A stretch of 64,000 bases of DNA from Bacteroidaceae bacterium (lineage in GTDB: Bacteria; Bacteroidota; Bacteroidia; Bacteroidales; Bacteroidaceae), in contig JAKSJA010000005.1 in assembly GCA_024398495.1 (NCBI GenBank), positions 1 through 64,000 on the forward strand. The letters are read 5' to 3'. The notes below the pieces were generated by a model. The model did no database searches. It was not told the DNA's origin and saw nothing but the letters and a program-made list of their open reading frames with translations. The first letter of the stretch is position 1; the number at the start of each line of letters is the position of its first letter. Both the position numbers and the translations under genes were made by a program. Below, piece by piece: positions 1 through 7,993 of this stretch.

Positions 1-151
1 ATCCTGCGACTGGCTCAGTAATCAGCCGTTGACTGTTGACCGTTGACCGTTGACACTCGATTGCAGACGTTGCAAGCGAATCTTGATTTCAATACTTCAT
101 ATAGTTTTTGTCAAAACCACGTGAAGATGTTGTTGAAATGACGTGTTGACA

Positions 152-745
152 AATTCTTTATGAAGATGTGGGTAATTCTTTATGAAGTTTCAGGCAATTC
201 TTTATGAAGTGTTGGGCATTTCTTTATGAAGAGTTGACCATTTCTTTATGACGAGTTTGTCACTTCTTTTTGACACGCACAAACAATCTTTGTGACGAGT
301 ACAACAAAACTATGCGACGCGTACATCCGACATAAAGGCAAGTCACATCTACGGCTCACAGAGTTTGATTCTAACTTGCCCAGATGGTAGGTCTGCCCGA
401 CAACAATGGTGATTCTGCCCGACAAGTCAGATAGGTCTTGACAATAGGTCAGGTGGGTCTTATCGACACGTCAGGCGACGCACATTCCCACGTTAGGTGT
501 CACGCATCTCCACGTCAGGTGTCACGCATCTCCACATCAGGTTGTGCACATCCCCATATCAGGTTAGTGGCATGGTGAGGAATAGTTTTTTGTACGATGC
601 GATGTGGTATTTTGTAGGATACAGTATAAGACAATGCAAGATGAAGTATACGTTGCTGTAGGATGGGGTATATGATGCTGCAGGATGTGGTAAAAATGAA
701 TGAAAGATGGGAAATATACTGAACGATAAAAATGCGGATTATTCA
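152..745. repeat. 22-bp phased repeat array A (27 units)
   Basis: Seen directly: starting at 152 the sequence can be cut into consecutive 22-nt units without a gap or slip up to about 745, giving 27 units. The first units carry TTCTTTATGAAG near their start; these change to TTCTTTTTGACACG-like and TATGCGACGCGTAC-like units, then to TGCCCGACAA units (394, 416), then CATCTCCACGTCAGGTGTCA-type units (482-569), and finally GATGnGGTAnnn units (592-723). Neighbouring units resemble each other most. 22 is not a multiple of three, and no frame is open through it with sensible protein, so it is not a coding repeat. Related arrays lie at 32928 and 61450. Function unknown. Confidence 0.85.
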
Positions 746-821
746 ACTAAGATAATTTAATTTGTCAAGCTTACGTTGTTTATTGTAATTGTAGAGATTG
801 GATTTAGTCATTTTTATGACG

Positions 822-858
822 TTTGATAGCTGAAAAATGAATTTTATTGTTACCTTTG
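822..858 (+). promoter_or_regulatory. Possible Bacteroidetes promoter for the wecB locus
   Basis: TACCTTTG at 851-858 fits the Bacteroidetes -7 box TAnnTTTG well. The nearest TTTG (822-825) is 25 nt upstream, wider than the usual 19-21, so the -33 element is doubtful. If used, transcription would start near 865 and leave a leader of about 180 nt before wecB. Confidence 0.4.
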
Positions 859-921
859 TATCGTGTATAAAAGCATTTGTGAATTATCAAGAGTGCTTTT
901 AAAGTTGAATTAGAAAAGAAT

Positions 922-1002
922 ATGGCAAGGGCAGCAATTGGTTTTCTGCATTTTTTAGCCTTTATATTTGCGACAGTTGTTACGACACTGACGTTGCCGT
1001 AG
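922..1002 (+). CDS. Possible 26-residue hydrophobic leader peptide
   Basis: An ATG-initiated frame of 26 codons plus TAG lies in the predicted wecB leader, preceded by an A/G-rich AGAAAAGAA. The peptide (MARAAIGFLHFLAFIF, then ATVVTTLTLP) is strongly hydrophobic and could span a membrane. It ends 43 nt before wecB. I do not recognise it. It could be a small membrane protein, a translated leader controlling the locus, or chance; its position after a good -7 box and before a long operon is the only support. Confidence 0.25.
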   Translation: MARAAIGFLHFLAFIFATVVTTLTLP

Positions 1003-1045
1003 GCATAGATTTGACGTATTTTATTCGTGATATTTAATTGAAGTA

Positions 1046-2245
1046 ATGATGAAAAAAATAATGCTTGTGTTTGGTACGCGTCCCGAAGCAATAAAGATGT
1101 GTCCTCTCGTTCAAGAATTTAAAAGAGATTCTAGAAATTTTGAAACAATCGTTTGCGTGACAGGGCAGCATCGCGAGATGTTGGATCAAGTTTTGAAGAT
1201 ATTTGATGTGTTACCAGATTATGATCTCAATATTATGCAACGGGGGCAAGATTTGACAGATGTCACCTCGCGCGTCCTCACAGGAATGCGTGACGTGTTC
1301 AAAGAGTGTCGACCAGATGTGGTGCTTGTTCACGGGGATACTACAACCTCAATGGCTGCAGCTATGGCGGCCTTCTACCAGCAGATACCTGTCGGACACG
1401 TTGAGGCAGGATTACGCACCCACAATATGCTCAGTCCCTGGCCGGAAGAAATGAACCGTCAGGTAACGGGACGGATAGCAACCTATAATTTCTCGCCGAC
1501 ACCACTCTCGGAACAGAATCTGAAGGACGAGAAAGCCCACGGACAGATATTTGTGATAGGTAATACTGTTATCGATGCCCTCCACATGGTTGTTGACAAG
1601 CTTCAGAGCGACAAAGCCCTTGCTGAGGAACAGATACAGGTGCTCAAGACAGCAGGATATGATGTTACACGGCTTAATAATGGCAAAAAGCTAATCCTCA
1701 TCACCGGCCACCGTCGTGAAAATTTCGGAGACGGTTTCATCTCTATGGTAACAGCAATGAAAGACCTCAGCGAGAAATACCCCAATGTCGATTTCGTATA
1801 TCCTATGCACCTCAATCCCAACGTACGCAAGCCAATTTCTGAGGTATTTGGAATAGATGCGGTGTCAAAAACCCCTTCCCTTCAAGGAGGGGCAGGTTCC
1901 CATCCAAACTTCTTCTTCATTGAGCCACTCCAATACTTGGAGTTCGTCTATCTGATGGAGAAATCAACAGTTGTACTCACAGACTCAGGCGGAATACAGG
2001 AAGAAGCACCAGGATTAGGAAAACCTGTACTTGTAATGCGTGACACAACGGAACGTCCGGAAGCCATTGATGCTGGAACTGTAAAACTTGTTGGAACGGA
2101 CTATAATAAAGTGTTGAAAGAAGTGAGTGAGCTTTTGGACAATAAGGATGCATATGATAAAATGAGTCGAGCCGTCAATCCGTATGGTGATGGGCATGCA
2201 TGTGAACGGATTGTCAACGCTATAAAGAGTATTTTAATAAATTAA
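1046..2245 (+). CDS. wecB: UDP-N-acetylglucosamine 2-epimerase (non-hydrolysing)
   Basis: Interconverts UDP-GlcNAc and UDP-ManNAc in the cytoplasm, supplying ManNAc for a surface polysaccharide. The N-terminus GTRPEAIKMCPL, the GHVEAGLRT / PWPEEMNRQ block (about residues 111-134), HRREN and the DSGGIQEEAP nucleotide-binding loop are all classic for the family, and 399 residues is slightly over the usual 370-385. The excess is explained by an odd stretch at about residues 274-288 (DAVSKTPSLQGGAGSHPN), encoded by a C/G-rich segment at 1867-1909 that looks like a short dispersed repeat read in frame. The first of two adjacent ATGs (1046, 1049) is used here. It is the first gene of the polysaccharide locus, and a WecG/TagA-type transferase that would use its product closes the locus at 22782. 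Confidence 0.95.
   Translation: MMKKIMLVFGTRPEAIKMCPLVQEFKRDSRNFETIVCVTGQHREMLDQVLKIFDVLPDYDLNIMQRGQDLTDVTSRVLTGMRDVFKECRPDVVLVHGDTTTSMAAAMAAFYQQIPVGHVEAGLRTHNMLSPWPEEMNRQVTGRIATYNFSPTPLSEQNLKDEKAHGQIFVIGNTVIDALHMVVDKLQSDKALAEEQIQVLKTAGYDVTRLNNGKKLILITGHRRENFGDGFISMVTAMKDLSEKYPNVDFVYPMHLNPNVRKPISEVFGIDAVSKTPSLQGGAGSHPNFFFIEPLQYLEFVYLMEKSTVVLTDSGGIQEEAPGLGKPVLVMRDTTERPEAIDAGTVKLVGTDYNKVLKEVSELLDNKDAYDKMSRAVNPYGDGHACERIVNAIKSILIN
1867..1909 (+). repeat. C/G-rich dispersed-repeat fragment inside wecB
   Basis: CCCCTTCCCTTCAAGGAGGG with the following GGCAGGTTCC resembles the CCCTCC..CAAGGGAGGG elements at 33275-33445 and 45251-45395. It encodes residues that lie between two conserved WecB blocks (NPNVRKPISEVFG and FFIEPLQYLEF), so it appears to be a tolerated in-frame insertion. 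Confidence 0.5.
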
Positions 2246-2253
2246 TTCAAAAA

Positions 2254-3813
2254 GTGTCAGTTTCCTATAACGCGTCTAGAGTAAAGAAATCTCTCTTGAA
2301 TGCAAGAGTCAATTTAATATTTTATTTTTTGATTCTGCTATTGTCATTCTTTTCCCGTAAGATATTTTTAGATTCTTTAGGGGCGGATTTTATCGGATTA
2401 ACTGGAACACTTCAGAATTTATTGAGTTTTTTGAATATTGCAGAATTAGGGATTGCAACAGCGATTGGATATGTTCTTTATAAACCTTTATTTGAACACA
2501 ATCAGAGTGGAATAAATGAAGTAATATCTGTATTAGGGTATTTGTATGGTTGGATTGGTAAAATCATATTGTTTGCAGGGATATTATTGTCTTGTTTTTT
2601 ACCATTAATATTCCCGCATACATCTTTTGAAATTCCTCTTATTTATTTTGCATATTATAGTTTTCTAGCATCCTCTCTGATTGGCTATTTCCTTAACTAT
2701 AAACAAACTCTGTTAGGGGCAGATCAACGGAATTATGTGGTGACAGCTTACTATCAAGGAAGTAATATCGTAAAAACAATTATCCAAATGGTATTGGCAG
2801 TTCATACGGGTAATTATTATTTATGGATATTGATAGAGTTGATTTTTGGTATTGTTTATAGTTTTATATTGAATTGGCGCATTAGTAAGACTTATCCGTG
2901 GCTGGAATCAGAGTTGAAAGAAGGAAAAAGATTATTAAAAAAATATCCAGAAATCATACGTTATACGAAACAATTATTTATCCAAAAACTGAGTGCTATA
3001 GTTCAGTGGCAGACTGTGCCATTTCTTACTTATGCATTTGCTAGTTTGCAGATGGTTGCTTTTTATGGTAATTATACGATTATTACAGATAAATTGTCTC
3101 AGTTTATCAATACATTTTTGGAGAGTACAGGGGCTGGTGTTGGAAATCTTATTGCAGAAGGAAATAAGACAAAAATTAAAAATGTGTTTTGGGAATTATT
3201 ATCAGTAAGGTACTTTATTGCAGGAACTATTAGTTTTTGTTTGTATATGCTCATAGATCCATTTATTAAGTTATGGTTGGGAGAACAATATGTTTTATCT
3301 CATACGATCTTGATGCTGATTGTTATAAATGTTTTTATTAGTTATACGCGTGGAGGTGTTATGCAATTTCTTTATGGATATGGTTTATTTAGTGATATAT
3401 GGGCACCGATAGCAGAGATAATAATAAACTTATCAATAGCATGTCTTTGCGGCCATTTTTGGGGGCTGTCAGGTGTTTTGCTGGGTGGTATTGTAAGTCA
3501 GTTGCTAATTGTAAATATATGGAAACCTTATTTTTTGTATTCATCAGGTTTTAAAGAAAGAATATGGAAATATTGGGTAAAATTATTGTATATATTATTG
3601 ATTGTGACATTTCCAATGGTGGGACTAATATATCTAATACAATTATATGCAGGAGAAATAATGATTAATACATGGGCAAATTGGATATACTATAGTGTAG
3701 TCATGGTATTATGCTATGTGATAATTACTTTTGTGCTGATGTTTTGTATAATATCCAATTTCCGCACTTTTGTAATGCGTTTTATTAATAAAAAATTGTA
3801 TAGAAGATGTTGA
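2254..3813 (+). CDS. wzx: Wzx-type oligosaccharide flippase
   Basis: A 519-residue polytopic inner-membrane protein of the polysaccharide transporter/MATE-like superfamily, expected to flip undecaprenyl-diphosphate-linked repeat units to the periplasm. It opens with a short basic tail and then a long hydrophobic run (LIFYFLILLLSFFSRKIFLD), followed by the LGADFIGLTGTLQNLLSFLN segment common in Bacteroidales capsule flippases; about 12-14 hydrophobic segments follow. The start is GTG at 2254, 8 nt after the wecB stop; no in-frame ATG occurs before the first membrane segment. Its 3' end overlaps the next gene by 7 nt, so the genes are co-transcribed. Base composition becomes strongly AT-rich here compared with the second half of wecB. 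Confidence 0.88.
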   Translation: MSVSYNASRVKKSLLNARVNLIFYFLILLLSFFSRKIFLDSLGADFIGLTGTLQNLLSFLNIAELGIATAIGYVLYKPLFEHNQSGINEVISVLGYLYGWIGKIILFAGILLSCFLPLIFPHTSFEIPLIYFAYYSFLASSLIGYFLNYKQTLLGADQRNYVVTAYYQGSNIVKTIIQMVLAVHTGNYYLWILIELIFGIVYSFILNWRISKTYPWLESELKEGKRLLKKYPEIIRYTKQLFIQKLSAIVQWQTVPFLTYAFASLQMVAFYGNYTIITDKLSQFINTFLESTGAGVGNLIAEGNKTKIKNVFWELLSVRYFIAGTISFCLYMLIDPFIKLWLGEQYVLSHTILMLIVINVFISYTRGGVMQFLYGYGLFSDIWAPIAEIIINLSIACLCGHFWGLSGVLLGGIVSQLLIVNIWKPYFLYSSGFKERIWKYWVKLLYILLIVTFPMVGLIYLIQLYAGEIMINTWANWIYYSVVMVLCYVIITFVLMFCIISNFRTFVMRFINKKLYRRC

Positions 3814-4712
3814 AATTTTTGAAAAAATTTATACCTCAGAGGGTATATAAGTTGTTGGCAAATGGTTTTATTATTGTACCAAAGTATTACAAAACTATTA
3901 TTACAGATGCTGAGAAAAATTTTGATTTAGCATTGGAAGATCACCCTAGACGCGATATAATGTTGATGCGTAAAATGGCTCATATCATTGATAAGGGATT
4001 GCATCGAGAGGATATAGCTGTAGGTCATAGTAAGGGTTATTATTTAGAGTTGAAACAACTTATTGCTAAACTCGAAAACACTGATTACAAAAATGATAAC
4101 ACGGTTGTATGGGCAAAAGAGAAATTGGCAAAATACGAAGATCTACAATCTAATTCAGAGGATTTCAAATTTTTAAGGCAAAAACATGCGGTTTCTCCGA
4201 TCTCTTTCGAACAATTATTTGAATGCATTAAGGGGCGACGTTCAAATCGTAATTTTACTTCACAAATTGTAACGGATGAAGTGATAACTAAATTGAAAGA
4301 GACTGTAAATTGGGCACCTAATAGTTGCAACAAACAACCGATAAGATTATTTGTTACGAATGATCAACATATAGCAAAACAATGTTTGAAATACTGTGCT
4401 GGAGGAACTGGGTTTGGTGAAGATATTCCATCATTTTGGTGTTTTACTGCTAATGTGAGAGGGTATGTTTGGCCAACAGAAATTTATTTGCCTGCTATTG
4501 ATACGAGTCTTGGAGCTGAGAATTTATTACTCGCTGCTCATACCATTGGTATCTCAGGTACAATATTGTCTTGGGGAGAAAAGACGCTTACTGATGAGGT
4601 GCAACTTAGACGATTACTTGAGATACCTGAAGATTATTCAATTATTTTTTGTATGGTAATGGGATATCCAAAATATTGCTATTTAACACCCACTAGGAAA
4701 ATTGCAGAATGA
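3807..4712 (+). CDS. Nitroreductase-fold protein of the polysaccharide locus
   Basis: 301 residues. The C-terminal two thirds is a nitroreductase/FMN-binding domain: the RRSNRNFTSQIVTDE start (about residue 145) is the typical RRSxRxF phosphate-binding segment, followed by WAPNSCNKQPIRLFV and the LGAENLLLAAHTIGISGTIL helix. The first 130 residues are a family-specific extension with no motif I recognise. Such proteins recur in Bacteroidales capsule loci next to pyruvyl transferases, as here (next gene overlaps by 4 nt, ATGA). A redox role in modifying a sugar or linkage is inference; the substrate is unknown. Confidence 0.75.
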   Translation: MLKFLKKFIPQRVYKLLANGFIIVPKYYKTIITDAEKNFDLALEDHPRRDIMLMRKMAHIIDKGLHREDIAVGHSKGYYLELKQLIAKLENTDYKNDNTVVWAKEKLAKYEDLQSNSEDFKFLRQKHAVSPISFEQLFECIKGRRSNRNFTSQIVTDEVITKLKETVNWAPNSCNKQPIRLFVTNDQHIAKQCLKYCAGGTGFGEDIPSFWCFTANVRGYVWPTEIYLPAIDTSLGAENLLLAAHTIGISGTILSWGEKTLTDEVQLRRLLEIPEDYSIIFCMVMGYPKYCYLTPTRKIAE

Positions 4713-5950
4713 AAATATTATTATTTAATCAATATGCAGGTAATAAAGGAGATAGGGCAGTATTATTTGCAACTTGTAGAATGATCTTGCAGATTATGCC
4801 TAATGCTGAAATAATAGTTTCAACATCCTCTCCAGAATTATATGATGGAAACTCTTTCTATCAACAATACAATATAAAATTTGTACCAAATGCTTGGGAT
4901 TATCTACGGGTTGGAAAACATAAAATATATTGGCATTTGTTGAGAAAAATACAAAGGTATACATTTACGATTCTTCGTGAAATATATCTTAATAATTTTT
5001 GTTTTTGGTTATCCCGTTTGTTCATTAATCCGAATTTTAGAAAAGTTGTGTTAGAGGCAAATAGAATTATCAGTGTTGGGGGTCATCATTATTGTACGCT
5101 ATTATCAAAAGATCTGGTTTCCAGTATAAATTTTGATGCAATGTCTATTTTATTGCAGAATAAAACTTTCGTATGCTTTTCTCAGACATTTGGACCGTTT
5201 TCATTTCATAATTCCCGCAACGAACGGTTAACAAGAAAAATTCTGTCAAATTGTGAATTGTATATTAGGGAAGAAGAGTCTTACCAACAATTGTCGGATT
5301 TCCATATTCCAAAATCGTGCATTCATGCTACCCATGAAACCGTAATTAGTTTAAATAGCATATTTCCTGATTATATTAAACCATCAGCACGGAATAAGAT
5401 TGTTGGAGTCTCAATTTATTGTACTCAAAAACGAGAAAAAAATAAGGAAAATGAATATATGGATAATTTGGTATCGTTATGTAGATACATAATAAAAAAG
5501 GGGTATAAAATCCATTTCTTCCCAATGGAAATAAAACATTCTCTTCCAGACGATAGACCATTTATCCTGAAATTAGTTGAGAAGATTGATAGTAATGACA
5601 GTTGTTTGATCATGGATGTAGATATGGAGCCGATAGAGCATTTAAAGGAAATGTCGAAATGCCAGTTGTTTATTGGTCATAAGACGCATAGTGTTATATT
5701 TGCTTTAACAGCAGGAACCCCTTTGTTGGCAATATCTTACCATCCAAAAACGATTGCTTTTATGAAACAATTTAATTTGCAAAATTACGTTAAAAACGAA
5801 GATGACCTATCATGCACATTATTAAAGAATTTGTTCAATAAACTAGAAAATAATATGGATTTGATTGGCGAAATGGAATTTATAAAATCAGTAGCTTTCT
5901 CGAAAGATATAATTGAGGATTTTAATAAAGCGTTACTTGTGTATAAATAA
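4709..5950 (+). CDS. Polysaccharide pyruvyl transferase family protein
   Basis: 413 residues of the WcaK/CsaB superfamily, which transfers pyruvate from phosphoenolpyruvate to a sugar as a ketal. Seen: the N-terminal NQYAGNKGDRAVLFAT segment (the family's N..GD.A.. motif), a central FSQTFGPF motif, and the C-terminal GHKTHSVIFALTAGTPLLAISYHPK block with the conserved histidine pair. The start ATG overlaps the upstream stop. A short intergenic gap and then an IS element follow, so transcription into the rest of the locus may be interrupted or may rely on read-through of the insertion. Activity as a pyruvyl transferase is by family; some members have other roles. Confidence 0.82.
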   Translation: MKILLFNQYAGNKGDRAVLFATCRMILQIMPNAEIIVSTSSPELYDGNSFYQQYNIKFVPNAWDYLRVGKHKIYWHLLRKIQRYTFTILREIYLNNFCFWLSRLFINPNFRKVVLEANRIISVGGHHYCTLLSKDLVSSINFDAMSILLQNKTFVCFSQTFGPFSFHNSRNERLTRKILSNCELYIREEESYQQLSDFHIPKSCIHATHETVISLNSIFPDYIKPSARNKIVGVSIYCTQKREKNKENEYMDNLVSLCRYIIKKGYKIHFFPMEIKHSLPDDRPFILKLVEKIDSNDSCLIMDVDMEPIEHLKEMSKCQLFIGHKTHSVIFALTAGTPLLAISYHPKTIAFMKQFNLQNYVKNEDDLSCTLLKNLFNKLENNMDLIGEMEFIKSVAFSKDIIEDFNKALLVYK

Positions 5951-6005
5951 TACTTTCATTATTCCAAATAGATTTCGCTTTCAAAGTATTATGATATTAA
6001 CAAAC

Positions 6006-6012
6006 TAAATTA
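6006..6012. repeat. Left target-site duplication of the IS982 element
   Basis: TAAATTA, repeated exactly at 7049-7055. Seven bases is within the range known for IS982-family elements; identical copies suggest a fairly recent insertion. Confidence 0.85.
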
Positions 6013-7048
6013 ACGTGAGTTCGATGAATTTATTTAGAACAGAGTAATCTGATTATCAGCAACTTTTACAATATTGATGGTTGGTTTCTTTGGAAAGAAA
6101 CAATAAGTTGCAATAGCAGAGAGTAAATTCACAATGAAATTAGCTATGCACCTATGTCTGGAATGTTCAATTTGAGCGATGTTTTTCAGTTCATCATTTA
6201 TTGTTTCTACGATTGCTCTTTTTCTTAGTAGTACTTTATCAGAGACACTCATTATAGCCCCTTTCATATTGCTCTTCAGTTTCGTAATAAGCTGTATGCC
6301 ATCAACGAATAACCTCTGGAACAAGTCTTTACTGATGTATCCTTTATCTGCTATGAGTTTATCAAAAATCTGTTCTAAAAAGTGTTTGTTCTCCAAAGGC
6401 TTTCTGTCATCAACATCTCCAGGAGTAATCATGAAGTTCAACAACTCTCCTCTCTCATTACAGATAAGATGTAGTTTGAAGCCAAAGAACCAACCCATAG
6501 AACACTTTCCACGTGCAGCGAACCCTTTGAAAGTTTTATGCATATGAATTCTTTGATTACGGTACACACGAAGATGTGTGGAATCTACAAAGCTTATTCC
6601 TGTACACTTCCCAAGAAGTGCTTTTTTGATAAAGATAGCAAGAGGTACGGCAACTCTTTGTTCCAGTTCAACGAAACGGTTATATGAGACCACTCGTGGG
6701 AACAAATGCCTTAGGTATTTGCACACATATTCTTTGTAGAAGTGTTTCAATCAGCGATATCCAGAATTATGAAAAAGCATCATTATTACCATAACCTCTG
6801 CATCAGACATCGTTGAATCACGATGGTATTTGCGTTTGGAGTGAGTAGAAATATCTTCTATGGTGTATCTTGCCATCATACGATTAAAAACTTTGCAGAA
6901 TTCATCTGCCATAAAGAAAATTTCTATAACTTTGCCTTCGGTGAACATAGTGAGATTGGTTTGTATTACTTTGGTTTACACTATAAAGTTACAACAAATC
7001 TCGCTAATCACCAAATTTACAACAAGTTAAAATTCATCGAACTCACGT
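6013..7048 (-). mobile_element. IS982-family insertion sequence
   Basis: A complete insertion sequence of 1036 bp with matching terminal inverted repeats, ACGTGAGTTCGATGAATTT at the left end (6013) and its complement at the right end (to 7048). It is flanked by a 7-bp direct repeat TAAATTA at 6006-6012 and 7049-7055, the expected target duplication. The only gene inside, on the minus strand, is a DDE transposase of the IS982 type, broken by a stop codon. The element sits between the pyruvyl transferase and glycosyltransferase genes of the polysaccharide locus, in the orientation opposite to the operon, and the right target duplication ends 5 nt before the next start codon. Confidence 0.95.
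6034..6948 (-). pseudogene. IS982-family transposase interrupted by an in-frame TGA
   Basis: Two stretches in the same frame, 6948-6751 (65 codons, then TGA) and 6750-6034 (238 codons), together make a 304-codon frame of normal length for this transposase. Between them, at 6753-6751, is TGA in the context SGYR-stop-LKHFYKEYV, where I would expect Cys (TGC/TGT), so one base change explains it. The catalytic part is intact: FVDSTHLRVY (first Asp), LIADKGYIS (second Asp), KRAIVETINDELKN (Glu), with the family's GFAARGKCSMGWFFGFKLHL block. Without read-through the product lacks its N-terminal domain, so the element is probably non-autonomous. The second part could only start at TTG. Confidence 0.88.
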
Positions 7049-7055
7049 TAAATTA
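7049..7055. repeat. Right target-site duplication of the IS982 element
   Basis: TAAATTA, identical to 6006-6012, immediately outside the right inverted repeat and 5 nt before the ATG of the next gene. Confidence 0.85.
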
Positions 7056-7060
7056 AAATT

Positions 7061-7972
7061 ATGGATATAGATTTAAGTATAATTATTATTTCATATAATA
7101 CGAGGGATATAACAAGACAATGTCTAAATTCAATACGTTCCAGTACTTTTACATCTAAAATAGAAATTATTTTAGTTGACAATAACTCACAAGATGGTTC
7201 TGTTAGTATGGTTAAAAAAGAATTTCCTGAAGTAAAAATTATTGAAAATGTTGAAAATAAATATTTTGCAATAGCGAATAACCAAGGATTTTCTATTTCA
7301 AGTGGCAGATGGGTGCTTCTCCTTAATAGTGATACATTGTTAAAAGATGATAATGTGCAAAAAATGTTGGATTTTGCGGATAGTATGCCTGCAAATGTTG
7401 GTTGTTTGGGCCCAATCATAAAAAATATAGATGGTACTATTCAGTCTTATGGTTTCTCGGGATTATCTCATTATGATATGTTTGTAAAACATTTTAAATT
7501 AGACAAAATTGTGCCTCAATTTTTAGCTAAATATGTGTTGCCTATTGGAACGTATGCTTATAACAAGAATATTCCGCATCGTGTTTATTGGGTCTCCGGT
7601 GCAGCAATGATGTTACGTAGCTCAATGTATAGAAAATTGGGCGGACTGAATGAATCTTTGGAATTTTATGGAGAAGAGCCGGAATTAGGCTTTAGAATGG
7701 AAAAGAATGGCTATCAAACAATTGTGTATCCTTTTTCTGAAATTACACATTTAGGTGGGCAAAGCACAACACAAAAATGTGATATGAGAATATCTTTGAG
7801 AAGGTATGATTTGATAGTAACTCAAACTGTTGGTAGGAGATATGCAATAGGAACTTCATTTATTACGTTGTTGGCATATTTTGGTAAATATGTACTAAAA
7901 AGGGAATCCAACATAAAGAATTTAATATATTACGAATGGAGTGTAATTAAATATATGATGAATCACATTTAA
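7061..7972 (+). CDS. Glycosyltransferase family 2 (rhamnosyltransferase-like)
   Basis: 303 residues with a GT-A fold of the WbbL/rhamnosyltransferase branch of GT2. Seen: SIIIISYNTRD at the N-terminus, LVDNNSQDGS, NKYFAIANNQGFSISSGRWV, the LLLNSDT metal-binding region in place of a strict DxD, and VSGAAMMLRSSMYRKLGG followed by EFYGEEPELGFRMEKNGY, which is the acceptor/catalytic segment of this branch. It is expected to add one sugar to the lipid-linked repeat unit on the cytoplasmic side. It begins 5 nt after the target duplication of the IS element, so its original leader has been displaced. Confidence 0.88.
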   Translation: MDIDLSIIIISYNTRDITRQCLNSIRSSTFTSKIEIILVDNNSQDGSVSMVKKEFPEVKIIENVENKYFAIANNQGFSISSGRWVLLLNSDTLLKDDNVQKMLDFADSMPANVGCLGPIIKNIDGTIQSYGFSGLSHYDMFVKHFKLDKIVPQFLAKYVLPIGTYAYNKNIPHRVYWVSGAAMMLRSSMYRKLGGLNESLEFYGEEPELGFRMEKNGYQTIVYPFSEITHLGGQSTTQKCDMRISLRRYDLIVTQTVGRRYAIGTSFITLLAYFGKYVLKRESNIKNLIYYEWSVIKYMMNHI

Positions 7973-7993
7973 AATTAGTAAATTATTCATTCA

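Larger units (their letters stand above)
1..1045. other. Intergenic region upstream of the polysaccharide locus
   Basis: No convincing gene of ordinary size. It holds a short direct repeat of TTGACCGTTGAC-like units at 22-58, the 22-bp array at 152-745, an AT-rich stretch, a possible promoter at 822-858 and a possible 26-codon leader ORF at 922-1002. The minus-strand open frames at 564-746 and 804-1091 have no recognisable protein character: the first lies inside the repeat array and the second overlaps the start of wecB. Confidence 0.7.

Noticed and set aside
152..745. The 22-nt arrays as CRISPR arrays or TIGR-like guide arrays
   Set aside because: There is no constant repeat separated by unique spacers; units are similar to their neighbours along the full 22 nt and change gradually, and no cas or tas-like gene is near.
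804..1091. Minus-strand open frame of 95 codons upstream of wecB
   Set aside because: Overlaps the start of wecB and the proposed promoter, has no recognisable features and no promoter of its own.
6751..6753. IS982 transposase stop as a sequencing error
   Set aside because: Possible but cannot be told from the sequence; both halves remain in one frame, so a single-base substitution, real or artefactual, is enough. Reported as a pseudogene.
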